Source: Tunturiibacter empetritectus (GTDB lineage: Bacteria > Acidobacteriota > Terriglobia > Terriglobales > Acidobacteriaceae). Taken from it: DNA of 64,000 bases. How positions within the stretch are numbered: position 1 is the first letter of the stretch; the number at the start of each line of letters is the position of its first letter. This document shows, one piece after another, positions 43,601 through 52,700 of the stretch. Both the position numbers and the translations under genes were made by a program. The stretch lies in the NCBI RefSeq assembly GCF_013410875.1, contig NZ_JACCCU010000001.1:868001-932000 (forward strand), written 5' to 3'. The notes beneath the pieces are model-generated. The model saw only the letters and a list, made by a program, of their open reading frames with translations, searched no databases and was not told the origin of the DNA.

Positions 43601-44529
43601 GCTAGGCCGGTGCCGGGGAGGTGGATATTGGTTTCGGCGGGGGGAATGGCTTCGAAGGTGGCGTTGGAGTTGGATTGGCGGAAGAGGCGTATGGCCTGAT
43701 CGCCGGCGCCCATTAGGACTAGGGTGGTGGCGTCGGCGGCGGAGGGCAGGAGGCAGGCGCCGCCGGAGGTGGAAGCGGGGAGTGCGGGAGTGCGCCAGGA
43801 TTCGCGGAAGGTGATGGGGATCATGGCGGCGATGGTGGTGACGGGGAGCGAGGCGACTTCGACGCGGCCGTAGCCGCCCTCTTCGCCGTAGGTGTGGGTG
43901 AGGGGGGTGGAGAGCTTTTCGGTGGTGATGCGCTGGAATTGGACGAGGTACTGGTGGGCTTCGGCGGCGTGGCCCTGGCGCTGGAGGCTGTGGGCGAGAC
44001 CGAAGAGGGCGGAGGCGTGGATGGGGTTGAGGGCGAGGGCTTTGCGGTACTCGGGCAGAGCGGCGTCGAGGTCGCCGAGTTCGAGGTGCATAGAGGCGGC
44101 GAGGTAGTGGGTGTCGGCGTCGGCGGGGTCGAGGGCGAGGACTTTATTGAAGGCTTCGAGGGACTGCTGGGGCTGGTTCTGGTTGCGATAGAGAAGGCCT
44201 AGGGCGTACCAGGCGTGCGGGTCGCTGGGGGCTTTGGCGGCGGCGAGGGTGAGGGCCTGCTCGGCCTGGGGGAGCTGCTGGAGGTAGAGGAGGGCGATGC
44301 CCTGGTTGAGTTTGGCGAGGGCGAGGGTGGGGTCGGTGGTGTAGGCCTGGGCGAAGGTGTCGACGGCGCGCTGGGCGAACTGTTGGTTCATGAGGGCGGT
44401 GCCGAGGTTGTTGAGGCGGGCGGCTTCGCGGGCGGATTTGGTTTGGGGCTGGGCTTGATTTTGGGGCTGGGCTTGCGATGGGATCAGGGGGAGGAGGGCA
44501 GCGGCGAGGAGGAGAGTGCGGAGTTTCAT
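40678..44529 (-). CDS. Secreted TPR / FG-GAP / ASPIC (CRTAC1-like) protein carrying in-frame repeat insertions
   Basis: A 1283-residue exported protein with signal peptide MKLRTLLLAAALLPLIPSQAQ. TPR repeats cover about 35-240 (LALAKLNQGIALLYLQQLPQAEQAL and similar). Five FG-GAP/VCBS calcium loops follow between about 330 and 650: DYDNDGLPDLALAL, DFDHDGDLDLFITG, DLNNDRAVDLLVTG, DFDKDGWMDVLLTH and DFDNDGWIDLALLL. An ASPIC/UnbV segment follows (NKSALGTKVEVFANGLWQKWE, VRLLWPTG). Residues about 880-960 are translated dispersed repeats (SVAQWRDPRIS, RHPERSEGS), not conserved sequence. The C-terminal 320 residues are beta-rich and unassigned. ATG 44529 overlaps the aminotransferase stop as ATGA. Function unknown; extracellular or surface binding is likely. 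Confidence 0.85.
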   Translation of the reverse strand: MKLRTLLLAAALLPLIPSQAQPQNQAQPQTKSAREAARLNNLGTALMNQQFAQRAVDTFAQAYTTDPTLALAKLNQGIALLYLQQLPQAEQALTLAAAKAPSDPHAWYALGLLYRNQNQPQQSLEAFNKVLALDPADADTHYLAASMHLELGDLDAALPEYRKALALNPIHASALFGLAHSLQRQGHAAEAHQYLVQFQRITTEKLSTPLTHTYGEEGGYGRVEVASLPVTTIAAMIPITFRESWRTPALPASTSGGACLLPSAADATTLVLMGAGDQAIRLFRQSNSNATFEAIPPAETNIHLPGTGLACAIGDYDNDGLPDLALALTTPSGEDQIHLLRNLGDNKFEDVTAASGITPKNHPTSLTFVDFDHDGDLDLFITGSPTTSTPNLLWRNNGNQTFTDWTQESGLGGTSGNAGTGGNSSPGGSTTSAILSDLNNDRAVDLLVTGSSPAPTFFANRRDGPFAATPLFAASLPPTTSVATLDFDKDGWMDVLLTHAGAPGVTLWHNLDGHSFERVSLPLSGALSATAAIPIDFDNDGWIDLALLLQTSTGPQLRILRNLGPAGFSDVTAQLQLDHLPLTSPKSLLAADLRHTGAADLLLTQSDGSALLLANIGGSRNHSLHIALTGLADNKSALGTKVEVFANGLWQKWEITTPSGILAGLGTADRADLVRLLWPTGVPQDEIDLAAYKPQTKSPAVSHTVAETKPQTITELDRRGSSCPTLFAWNGTQYTFISDVIGAAVVGHWVSPTQHNIPDPDEWIKVPGSQLHPHHGTFSLRFGEPMEEVNFVDQVRLVAIDHPAAASAYPNEGFLSSPPFAQTKTIVTSSAHPLAGAWDDHGNNVLPLLSHQPLSVSNSQTLPLSATQNTRHPDSEQPPPNQRPSLQQDSSSRPKQQTVSPSVAQWRDPRISPLPLYVLASPTREDSPALSIFPPPLSSRHPERSEGSPHPSRTRTSPPHATAPTYLRDFTNLPYAGFANPHTLTLDLGPWSPNQPLRLLLHGFIEYFSASSMYSAWQAGLAPIPPYIEAQLPNESGDKPGAWQRIVDDMGFPAGLPRTVVVDLTGKLPPGATRIRITTNLQIYWDQALVDNEAQPSNEAHADNLHQTELPLAHADLALRGYPQQIDGHTPGDLTYNYQSISSTGPFVPHRGSYTRYGDVTPLLHAIDDQFVIFGTGEDMDLEFSAAPLPPLPTGWTRDFFFYANGFVKDMDFYEATPFAVGSLPFHGMSAYPYPATEHYPDDPAHTAYQLNYNTRYESGSPTRPYQFHYQPQASTPPETNPQ
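41655..41875 (+). repeat. Family A and B elements inside the TPR/FG-GAP/ASPIC gene
   Basis: A family B hairpin (41677-41712, GGATGCGGGGATCC then GCTCAGGATGACG) and family A copy 3 (about 41793-41861, inner stem GCAACAGAC/GTCTGCTGC with one mismatch) lie within the coding region, in the same plus orientation as intergenic copies. The minus-strand frame stays open through both and through the spacer between. Confidence 0.88.
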
Positions 44530-45683
44530 GCGTGGATACCGGAGTGTACTGGGTCTGCGGGTAAGGAGGCGAGGGCAGTCTGGAGGGTGTCGCAGACTTC
44601 GGCGATCTGGGCTTCGGTGATGCGGTTGAAGAAGGGCAGGGCGAGGGTGCGGGCGGCTTCGGATTCGGTGATGGGGAGCGGGCTGTGCGGGTGGCCGGCG
44701 TAGGCGGGTTGGAGGTGGATGGGGGCGAAGTAGCGGCCGCAACTGATTCCGGATTGCTGGAGGTGGTGGACGATGCGGTCGCGGTCTGTGGAGGTGAGGT
44801 GCGGGGCGAGGCGGATGACGTAGACGAACCAGCTGATGCTGAGGTTGGGGACGTCGAGGGTGGGGAGGACGAGGTTGGGGTTGGGGGCGAGATGCTGGTG
44901 GTAGAGGCGGGCGATGTGTTCGCGGCGGGCGAGGATCTCGGGGAGGCGGGCGAGCTGGGTGATGCCGAGGGTGCAGGCGATGTCGGCGAGGCGGTAGTTG
45001 TAGCCGAGCTTCTCGTGCTGGAACCAGTTGGTGGAGTTGCTGGAGGCTTCGGGGCGGCCTTGATTGCGGAGGCTGCGGATGCGGGCGGCGAGGTCGGGAC
45101 GAGGGGTGAGGACGATGCCGCCTTCACCGGTGGTGATCTGCTTGTTGGGGTAGAAGGCGAAGACGGCGAGGTCGCCGAAGCTGCCGGCTGGCTGGTTGTG
45201 GTACTGGGCGCCGATGGCCTCGCAGGCGTCTTCGACGAGGAAGAGGTGGTGGCGGCGGGCGAGGGCGAGGAGGGCGTGCATGTCGGCGGGGCGGCCGAAG
45301 GTGTGGACGGCGAGGATAGCGCGGGTGCGGGGGGTGATGGCTTGTTCGACGGCTGCGGGGGAGAGGTTGAGGGATTCGGGGTCGATGTCGACGAAGACGG
45401 GTGTGGCGCCGACGTAGCGGATGGCGTTGGCGGCGGCGATGAAGGTGAAGGAGGGGACGAGGACTTCGTCTCCCTGAGTAATGCCGAGGGCGAGGAGAGC
45501 GAGGTGGAGGCCAGCGGTGCCGGAGCTTACGGCGATGGCGTGAGGGACGCCGGTGTAGAGGGAGATGGCTGTTTCGAACTCGGCTAGTTTGGGGCCGAGG
45601 CTTAGGTGTGGGCTGCGGAGGACGGCGGCTACGGCGGCGATCTCGGGCTCGGTGATGTCGGGGGCGGAGAGGGGGATCTTCAT
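44526..45683 (-). CDS. DegT/DnrJ/EryC1/StrS-family PLP-dependent sugar aminotransferase
   Basis: A 385-residue aminotransferase. The N-terminus PLSAPDITEPEIAAVAAVLRSPHLSLGPKLAEFE is typical. HAIAVSSGTAGLHLALLALGI binds the PLP phosphate. LFLVEDACEAIGAQYHNQPAGSFGDLAVFAFYPNKQITTGEGG holds the ring-stacking region and the Schiff-base lysine (in PNKQ). The enzyme adds an amino group to a 4-keto (or 3-keto) nucleotide sugar. It starts four bases before the upstream epimerase ends (ATGA) and ends the same way into the next gene. With the CapD-like dehydratase and the hydrolysing epimerase it fits a LegC/PseC-type role, but the exact sugar is not readable. Confidence 0.93.
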   Translation of the reverse strand: MKIPLSAPDITEPEIAAVAAVLRSPHLSLGPKLAEFETAISLYTGVPHAIAVSSGTAGLHLALLALGITQGDEVLVPSFTFIAAANAIRYVGATPVFVDIDPESLNLSPAAVEQAITPRTRAILAVHTFGRPADMHALLALARRHHLFLVEDACEAIGAQYHNQPAGSFGDLAVFAFYPNKQITTGEGGIVLTPRPDLAARIRSLRNQGRPEASSNSTNWFQHEKLGYNYRLADIACTLGITQLARLPEILARREHIARLYHQHLAPNPNLVLPTLDVPNLSISWFVYVIRLAPHLTSTDRDRIVHHLQQSGISCGRYFAPIHLQPAYAGHPHSPLPITESEAARTLALPFFNRITEAQIAEVCDTLQTALASLPADPVHSGIHA

Positions 45684-46978
45684 TTGGGGACGGCTTCTAC
45701 GGTTTCGACGATGGCAGAGACGGGTTGGGCGCGTTTGTGGAGGAGGCCTTCGAGGGGGGTGGAGGTGAGGACTTCTACGATGCGGCTGGAGGCGTGGCCG
45801 TCGCCGTAGAGGTTTTCGTGGGCGAGGAGGCTTTGGCGGAAGGTGGGGTTGGTGGCTTTGGCGATCTGGTGGAGGATGGGGGTAGGGTCCGGGTCTTCCG
45901 GGGGGATTGTGGCGTCGAGGATGTTGGGGCCGCGTTCGCGTCCGTGCTGGCGGAGGCCGAGGTTGACGACGGGGAGGTGGAAGGAGGCTGCTTCCATGAT
46001 GCCGCTGCTGGAGTTGCCGAGGAGGAGGGTGGCCTCGCGGAGGAGGCTCCAGTAGGTGATGGCGGGGAGGTTGACGAAGAGGCGGGCGTTGGGGTGGCGG
46101 AGGCAGAAGGCGTGGATGCAATCCATGATGGCGTAGCTGCCGGCGTCGGCGTTGGGGTAGCAGAAGAGGATTTGGCTTTGGGTGGGCTGGGACTGCCGGG
46201 TCTGCTGATCCTGTTGGGTGCGCTGAGTCTCCTGGCCTTGTTGGGTCTGTTGAGTGTGTTTAGTCTGTTTTTCTAGCGCGAGGTGTTCGAGGGCGTTGAA
46301 GAGGGCTTCGGCTTCGGCGGTGTGGTTGGGGAGGAGAGTGACGGGGTGGTAGGCGACGACGGTGATCGGGCCGGTGAGGGGTAGGTCCAGGGCGGCTTCG
46401 AGCTGAGCGCGGGTGAGCAGGGTGCTGCGGCGGAGGTGGTCGAGCGAGGGGGCACCGGCGCGATGGACGCGCCAGGGCTCTTCGCCCATCGCGATGACGC
46501 GGGCGCGGGCGGCGTGGGTGGAGGTGAAGTGGAGGTGGGCGAGCTTGGTGAGGGCGTTGCGGACGGCGTCGTCGATGGCTCCTTCGCTGATCTCGCCGCC
46601 TTCGATGTGGGCGATGGGGATGCGCAGGGTGAGGGCGACGCTGGCGGGGGCGAGCATCTCGTAGCGGTCGGCGATGAGGAGGAGGAGGTCGGGTTTGATC
46701 TGCGCCAGTGCGTCGGCTAAACCGAGGACGGCGAGGCCGAGGGTCTTGGCCATGCCAACGCCGGTGTCGGAGCTGAGGAGGCACTCGATGCGGGCGGCGA
46801 TGGGGAGGCCGTCGCGTTCGATCTCCTCGACAGTGGAGCCGAACTGGGGTGAGAGGTGGGCGGCGAGGACGATGAGTTTGAGGTCGACGCCTGCGTGGGC
46901 GGCGAGGTCTTTGAGTGGCCAGTAGAGATGGCTGTAGTCGGCGCGGGAGCTGGTGACGACGGCGATGGTTCTTTTCAT
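45680..46978 (-). CDS. UDP-N-acetylglucosamine 2-epimerase, hydrolysing (NeuC/LegG-like)
   Basis: A 432-residue protein, longer than the usual 370-390. Family blocks are TIAVVTSSRADYSHLYWPLKDL, LLLLIADRYEMLAPASVAL, IPIAHIEGGEISEGAIDDAVRNALTKLAHLHF and LLREATLLLGNSSSGIMEAASFHLPVVNLG. ADYSHLYWP is the hallmark of the hydrolysing NeuC/LegG branch, which releases a free ManNAc-type sugar and UDP. Residues about 235-268 are a low-complexity Q/T insertion (EKQTKHTQQTQQG onward) between two core strands. It overlaps both neighbours as ATGA. Whether it acts on UDP-GlcNAc or the 2,4-diacetamido derivative depends on the operon; the latter is preferred. Confidence 0.92.
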   Translation of the reverse strand: MKRTIAVVTSSRADYSHLYWPLKDLAAHAGVDLKLIVLAAHLSPQFGSTVEEIERDGLPIAARIECLLSSDTGVGMAKTLGLAVLGLADALAQIKPDLLLLIADRYEMLAPASVALTLRIPIAHIEGGEISEGAIDDAVRNALTKLAHLHFTSTHAARARVIAMGEEPWRVHRAGAPSLDHLRRSTLLTRAQLEAALDLPLTGPITVVAYHPVTLLPNHTAEAEALFNALEHLALEKQTKHTQQTQQGQETQRTQQDQQTRQSQPTQSQILFCYPNADAGSYAIMDCIHAFCLRHPNARLFVNLPAITYWSLLREATLLLGNSSSGIMEAASFHLPVVNLGLRQHGRERGPNILDATIPPEDPDPTPILHQIAKATNPTFRQSLLAHENLYGDGHASSRIVEVLTSTPLEGLLHKRAQPVSAIVETVEAVPK

Positions 46979-48105
46979 GCGCGGGCTTCCTGGAGGGTGC
47001 GCGGCGATTGTCTGGCGGCTTCGAGGAGGAGTGCGCTGGGGGTGTACTCGGGGACGAGCTGGAGGATGGTGTGGAGGAGGGCGGGGAGATCGCGGTTAGT
47101 GATGGCTTGCTGGAGAGTGCGCATGGCGGCGTGGAGGGTGGCGGCAGAGGGCGCTGGGCTGGAGATGGCGGTGAGGGTTTGTTTTTGATTGCCGGTTTCA
47201 GGGAGCAGGGATTCGCGGGGGGAGAGCAGGGACTCTTCCAGCTTGTCGCCGGGGCGGAGCTGGGTGAAGACGAGGGAGGCCGAGCTGGCGTGAGAGGCGA
47301 TGAGGTCGCGGGCTAGATCGGCGATGCGGATGGGGGTATTCAAATGCGGGAGGAAGATGATTTCCTTCTTGAGAGGCGACGGGGGTTGCGGCTCTAGTGC
47401 GGCGGGTTCTAGTACGGCGGGCTCTAATGCGGCGAGGAGGGCTTCGATGCACTGGTCGAGGGAGAGGAAGTAGCGGCTGGCTTCGGGGTGGGTGACTGTG
47501 ACGGGGCCGCTGCGGGCGATCTGGTCGAGGAAGAGCGGGAGGACGCTGCCGCGCGAGCCGAGCACGTTGCCGAGGCGGACGGCGGTAAGGCGCGTGGTGG
47601 AGGTGCTGGCGAGGAGGAGGAGTTCGGCGATGCGCTTGGAGGCGCCCATGAGGCTGGATGGGTCGACGGCCTTGTCGGTGGAGACGAGGACGAGGTGCTC
47701 GGCGTGATGCTGGGTGGCGGCCTCGAGGAGGGCGTAGGTGCCGAGGACGTTGTTGGCGATGGCGGCGAAGGGCTGGCGCTCGAGCAAGGGGACGTGCTTG
47801 AAGGCGGCGGCGTGGAAGACGATCTCGGGTTGGTGGAGTTCAAAGATCTCGGCGAGGAGTGCTGGGTCGCAGACGCTTCCGAGGAGAGAGACATGGGGTG
47901 TTGGGAGGTCGCGGTCGATCTGGTAGAGGGCGTGTTCGGAGGCGTCGAGGAGGAGGAGGCTGGCGGGTGAGGAGGCGGCGATGGCTTGGGCGAGGGCGGA
48001 GCCGATGGAGCCGCCGGCTCCGGTGAGGAGGATGCGCTTGCCGGAGAGATGCTTGCTGGTGAGGGCTTGCGGATTCGGCTGCGTGGATGGTGGGGGTAGG
48101 GTCAC
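46975..48105 (-). CDS. CapD/FlaA1-like nucleotide-sugar dehydratase/epimerase (extended SDR)
   Basis: A 376-residue SDR. RILLTGAGGSIGSALAQAIA is the cofactor loop. EIVFHAAAFKHVPLLERQPFAAIANNVLGT, LVLVSTDKAVDPSSLMGASKRIAE and TAVRLGNVLGSRGSVLPLF are family hallmarks. In TDK...M...SK methionine replaces the usual tyrosine, as in FlaA1/PseB-type 4,6-dehydratases. The C-terminal LRPGDKLEESLL matches as well. It would convert UDP-GlcNAc to a 4-keto-6-deoxy sugar for the next two enzymes. It starts at GTG 48105, the first gene of the operon, and lacks the membrane domain of large CapD proteins. Residues 230-245 (EPAVLEPAALEP) are a short internal repeat. Confidence 0.9.
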   Translation of the reverse strand: MTLPPPSTQPNPQALTSKHLSGKRILLTGAGGSIGSALAQAIAASSPASLLLLDASEHALYQIDRDLPTPHVSLLGSVCDPALLAEIFELHQPEIVFHAAAFKHVPLLERQPFAAIANNVLGTYALLEAATQHHAEHLVLVSTDKAVDPSSLMGASKRIAELLLLASTSTTRLTAVRLGNVLGSRGSVLPLFLDQIARSGPVTVTHPEASRYFLSLDQCIEALLAALEPAVLEPAALEPQPPSPLKKEIIFLPHLNTPIRIADLARDLIASHASSASLVFTQLRPGDKLEESLLSPRESLLPETGNQKQTLTAISSPAPSAATLHAAMRTLQQAITNRDLPALLHTILQLVPEYTPSALLLEAARQSPRTLQEARA

Positions 48106-48195
48106 GGTTGGGTCTCACTGATTATAGGAGGGCGGTGGTGAGGGGTTTGTGTTGGGTTTGCGTGGGGCGAATATTTTTCTATGAGTGGTTTTGGT

Positions 48196-48470
48196 GGTTG
48201 CAATGGCGATTGCCACAGCGACGACAAATACAACGGCAACGATAAATACAAAAGCAATGGCAAATACAACAGCAACGGCAAATACAACGGCAACGGCAAA
48301 TACGGGGGTCCCTCCACTGCGCTGCTCGCGATGAGACCGCGAACAGCTTCGGTCGGGATGACGCTCTTTTTTGGATCTTCGTGAGAAAAGAGAAAAGAGC
48401 AACGACAACAGCAAGGACAGCGGCAACAGCAACGGCAAGGGAAAAGGAAGGACAACAGCAACGGCAAGTA
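48196..48470 (+). repeat. Composite repeats: long CAANNN tract, family A copy 4, second tract
   Basis: From about 48217 to 48300 the sequence reads in six-base steps (CAAATA, CAACGG, CAACGA, TAAATA, CAAAAG, CAATGG ...) and runs into family A copy 4 (48298-48363; inner arms GCTGCTCGCG and CGCGAACAGC with one mismatch). A second A/G/C tract continues to about 48470. The gap (48106-48508) is the upstream region of the sugar operon and holds no gene. Confidence 0.85.
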
Positions 48471-48508
48471 CGACGCAACCTATGCAATGAAAACTGGCAG
48501 ATTTGGAG

Positions 48509-49741
48509 CTAAGTTGGCGGGGCGAACCAGAGGATGGGTTGGCGGATGGGGCAGTTGCGGATGATCTCGGGGTCGGTGGGGTCGGGGTTTAGGTGCTGCC
48601 AGAGTTTGATGTATGGCTGGTGGTGACAGGCGAGGCCGCAGAAGAGGAGGCCGGGGGAGCGTACGGGGAGGATGTCGAAGTGTTCTACGTCTTTTTTGTA
48701 GGGCCAGGAGGTTTTGTCTTCGAGGTAGGGGAAGAGGAAGGCGGCGGCCTGGCAGATGCCGCGGCCGTCGGATAGTTGGAAGGCGAAGAGGTCTTCGGTG
48801 GGGGTGCTGAGGGATTGGCAGAGGGTAGCCATGACGTCGAAGTTGAAGATGGAGTAGCTGTAGGGCTTGGTGCGGGCGAGCTCTTTGGGGAAGCTGCCGT
48901 TGGGCGCCATCTGGTTGGGGAGGAGGATGGTCTTGAGCTGGGTGCGAAGGTGGGCGCGGGTCGGTTCGTCGTCGATGAGGCGGGCGTACTCGGCTGCCTG
49001 CAGAGACCAGCAGGCGGCGTGGTTATTGGTGGCGTTGCGCTCTTCGACGCCGGGCTTGCTGGACTGGAGCCAGTCGAGGTAGTCGCGGAACCAGGCATTG
49101 AGGGTGGCTCGTTCCGCGGGTGTGAGGAAGGCGGGGAGGAGGCTGGCGGCGCGGGCGACTTCGACGAGATGGAGGGTGTCGATGATGCCGTAGGACCTTC
49201 CGGGGAAGGCTCCGTGGACGGCCTGGGCGTACTGGAGGTTGGGGTTCATGCGGGTGGCGAGCGAGAGGAACCAGGCGCGGAGGTGATCGGCGGCGTGTTG
49301 GGCGTAGCGTTGGTTGCGGGTGAGGAGCCATGCGGCGGTGAGGGCGGGCATCTGGATCGAGAGGGCGATCATGGCCTGGCGGTGGCCGTGGAAGATGTTG
49401 GGATTGCTCTGGCCGTCGCGGCTGAGGTAGGGGCCGGTGGGGTTGGCGGGGTCGGGCCAGAAGTAGTCGGCCTGGGAGTAGAAGTCGTGCGGGCTGAGTG
49501 GGGTTTCTGGGCCTCCGGATTCTTCGGAGCTGGCGGGCGCGGGGAAGCTGGTGATGGTCTGAGGTTGGATCTTGAGGTAGAGGGCTGCGGCGCGGAGGAT
49601 GCGGTTGCGGTCGGTGCGGGCTATGAGGTTGTAGGGAGTGGGAGAGTCGGCGCGGGCAGGCAAGGTGCGGGTGAGGGCTGCTGCGGCTACGCTGGCGCAG
49701 AAGGTTCGGCGGGTGAGAGTTTTTTGTGGGTTGCGGCTCAT
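48509..49741 (-). CDS. Alginate-lyase-family (PF05426-type) secreted protein
   Basis: A 410-residue protein with a twin-arginine signal (TRRTFCASVAAAALTRTLPARA). Family-typical segments are DFYSQADYFWPDPANPTGPYLSRDGQSNPN, RQAMIALSIQMPALTAAWLLT, MNPNLQYAQAVHGAFPGRSYGIIDT and the active-site-like EERNATNNHAACWSLQAAEYARL, followed by PNGSFPKELARTKPYSYSIFNFDVM. This (alpha/alpha) toroid family includes alginate lyases, but many members act on other glycans or are uncharacterised, so alginate is not established. It is the last gene of a minus-strand run GH3-GH16-GH31-this gene and overlaps GH31 as ATGA. Confidence 0.88.
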   Translation of the reverse strand: MSRNPQKTLTRRTFCASVAAAALTRTLPARADSPTPYNLIARTDRNRILRAAALYLKIQPQTITSFPAPASSEESGGPETPLSPHDFYSQADYFWPDPANPTGPYLSRDGQSNPNIFHGHRQAMIALSIQMPALTAAWLLTRNQRYAQHAADHLRAWFLSLATRMNPNLQYAQAVHGAFPGRSYGIIDTLHLVEVARAASLLPAFLTPAERATLNAWFRDYLDWLQSSKPGVEERNATNNHAACWSLQAAEYARLIDDEPTRAHLRTQLKTILLPNQMAPNGSFPKELARTKPYSYSIFNFDVMATLCQSLSTPTEDLFAFQLSDGRGICQAAAFLFPYLEDKTSWPYKKDVEHFDILPVRSPGLLFCGLACHHQPYIKLWQHLNPDPTDPEIIRNCPIRQPILWFAPPT

Positions 49742-52700
49742 TGGGAGTTGCCGGTGGGTGCGGCGGCGGGGCGTTGCTTTTGGCCGTCGGCTTGTATGTC
49801 GGCGATGGCGGCGGTGGCGATGCTGTCGCGGCGGCGGATCTGGGTGAGCATGGCGGTGGCGGCTTCGGGGGTATAGCTGTGGTTGCCGGTCATCAGGTTG
49901 TGGACCATGGTCTCGCGACGTTGATCGTCGACGGACTCGGTTTTGGCGACGGCAGCGGCGACCTTGGGCAGGAGTTCGTAGAAGTGGGTGAGTATGGCGG
50001 AAGCCTGCTCAGGGTGGTAGCTGAGGCGGTCGCCGGTCTGCATGGCGTCGGTGAGTTCGTCGGGCGGGGTGTCGACGGGGGTGTTGTTCTGGAGGGCGTC
50101 GTAGGCCTCGCGGAGGCGCTGGATGGTGCCGGAGAAGCCATCGAGTTCGGCGCGGCGGGCGGTGAGGGTGGGGTCGCGTTGGATGCGGAAGGTGACGGCG
50201 GAGGTGATGGGGAGATCGCCGGTGGTGACGATGGTGGTGAGGGTGTTGCCTTCAAAGTGCCAGCCGGGTTTGGCGGCGTCGGGCTGGTAGGGAATGGAAA
50301 TATCGTTGACGGTGACTTGAGTGGGTGGCCAGTCGTCTGGGAGCTTGAGTTGGTAGCTGCGGCTGGTGGGCATGCCTGGGTACGTGCCTTGCGCGGGGGC
50401 GACGGTGACGGTGAGGGTGTCGGCTGATTGGGTGGCGGAGAGGGTGGTGCGGGCGGATTCGTTGGTGGTGTAGTTGGGGGAGTCGCCGCTGTCTTCGTAG
50501 AGGGTGTACTGGGAGGTTGCGTTGTTGGCGAGTGGGTTGATTTCTACTATGAGCGGGCTGAGGGGATGCTGGTTGGTGTAGAGCATGGGCGGGGCCAGGG
50601 GGACGATAGCTCCGGCGCGAAGGTAGAGGGGGGTCTGCGGGAGAGAAAAGGAGCGGTCGAGTTTGAGGGGGCCGGTGAAGTGGCGGCCGGTGGGGGATTC
50701 GATCCACTCGCCGGGGGGCAGCCAGATGGTTTGGTGGGCGAGGTTGGTCTCAGGATCGGCGGGGGTGGCGATGGGGGCGACGAGGAGATTTTCGCCTAGC
50801 TGGTACTCGTTTTTGCTGGTGTAGGCTTCGGGGCTCTCGGGCCAGTTGTAGTAGAGGGGACGGAGGAAGGCGACGCCGGTGTCGTAGGTGCGGCGGGCTT
50901 CGGTGTAGAGGTATGGCAGCAGGGCGTAGCGGAGGGTGTAGGCCTGGCGCATGACGTCGGAGTACGGCTCGGGATAGGCCCAGATGCGGCGTTCGGCGTC
51001 GGGATTTTTGGTGGTGTGGGTGCGGAGGATGGGGCTGAGGGCGCCGAACTGGAGCCATCGGGTGTAGAGCTCGGGGTCGATCTTGCCGGGCATGTGGCCG
51101 CCGATGTCGTGGCTCCAGTAGGCGTAGCCGACGTTGGCGGCGGTGGCGGTGAACCAGGGCTGGAAGGCGAGCGAGTCCCAGGTGGAGATGACGTCGCCGG
51201 AGAAGCCGATCTGGTAGCGGTGGTTGCCGAGGCCGCCCCAGCGGTGGAAGAGGAGGGGGCGCTTGCCCTCGCGCTGCTGGTCGGTGAAGTGGACGTAGTT
51301 GAGCCACCAGGTGGGGTTGACGCCGGGAAGTTTGGTGTGGGTGGACTGCTGCCAGTCGAGCCACCAGAAGTCGATGCCCTGATGCTCGAGGGGGTGGTGG
51401 AGGAGGTCGAGGTAGTTGCGGGCGAATTTTTTGTCGGTGATGTCGAAGGGGATGTAGTTGTTGGAGGCGGGGTCGATGCCCATGGCGCGGGCCATGGCGG
51501 GGTAGGGCTCTTCGAAGGGCTGGACGCCGGAGGCGGGGTGCAGGTTGAGGGTGACTTTGAGGCCTTCGCGATGCATCTTGTCGAGGAAGAGCTGGGGGTC
51601 GGGGAAGAGGAGCTTGTTCCAGGTGTAGCCGGTCCAGCGGGCCTGGTTGCCGGAGGGATCTTTGACGCTCCAGTCGTTGCCGAAGGGGAGGTGCCAGTCC
51701 ATGTCGATGACGAGGACGTCGAGGGGGACGTTGTTGGCGCGGGCCTGGTGGACGAGGTCGTCGAGCTCCTGATCGCTGTAGGACCAGTAGCGGGACCACC
51801 AGGCTCCGAAGGCGAAGCGCGGGGGGAGGGGGATGCGGCCGGCGACGCGGACGTAGTCGAAGAGGGCTTGCTTGTAGTCGTGGCCGTAGGCGATGAGGTA
51901 CCAGTCCTGGCGGAGGATGGGGGTTGCGGGATCGGTGGTGGTGGGGGATTCGGATTGCTTGAGCTGGTCGTATTGGGTTTCGGTTTGGTTGGTGATCTCG
52001 GGACGCTCTGCGACCCAGGGGAGGGGGCTGTCTTCGCCGCGGGGGAAGCTGAAGTCGGCGGAGTCGAAGAGAGGTGTTGTGGAGTCGTCGACGATGGCCC
52101 AGCCGGAGCGGGAGATGAGTCCCTGGCCGATCGGCTCCTGGGTCTTGCCGCCGCGTGCGCCGTCAAGGGTGCGGGTGGTGCCGAGGAGGTTTTCGGGATC
52201 GGTGAGACCGGGGGTCCAGGTGACGGGCTTGCCGTTGAGGGTGAGCGAGACGGCGAGGTTGGTGGGGGTGAAGTGGCCGTCGCTGTTTCCGCTGTTGTGA
52301 GGCGAGAGGGTGTACGTGAGGTCGAGGCTGGCGGTGTGGAGGTGCAGGACGCGGCTGGCGGCGGTGCGGGTGATGTTTTTGGTGAAGGGCGGGACGGGGA
52401 GGCGGCGGTTGAGGAAGACGAAGGAGGCGCGATCTTCGAAGTGTGCGCCGGCGGCCCACTCCATGCGGATCATCTGCGGGGTGAGGACGGTGAAGCGGGC
52501 GTTGCCGAGGGTGACTTGGGCGGAAGGGTCGGCGATGGGGTTGTAGTTTTCTGTGGGGTCCTGGGCTTGGATGGCGGCGGTGAGCAGGAGTAGCGCGGGG
52601 AGATAAAGGCGAAATGCGGGGGTCTTGACGGGTACCGAGGTACGGGTGGATTCGCTGTGGCGAAGAAATACGGGGGTCTCTCCACTGCGTCGTGCGGTGA

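Noticed and set aside
51016..52593. 525-codon plus-strand open frame
   Set aside because: Antisense shadow of the GH31 gene, with the same G/V/E/D-rich composition and no motif.
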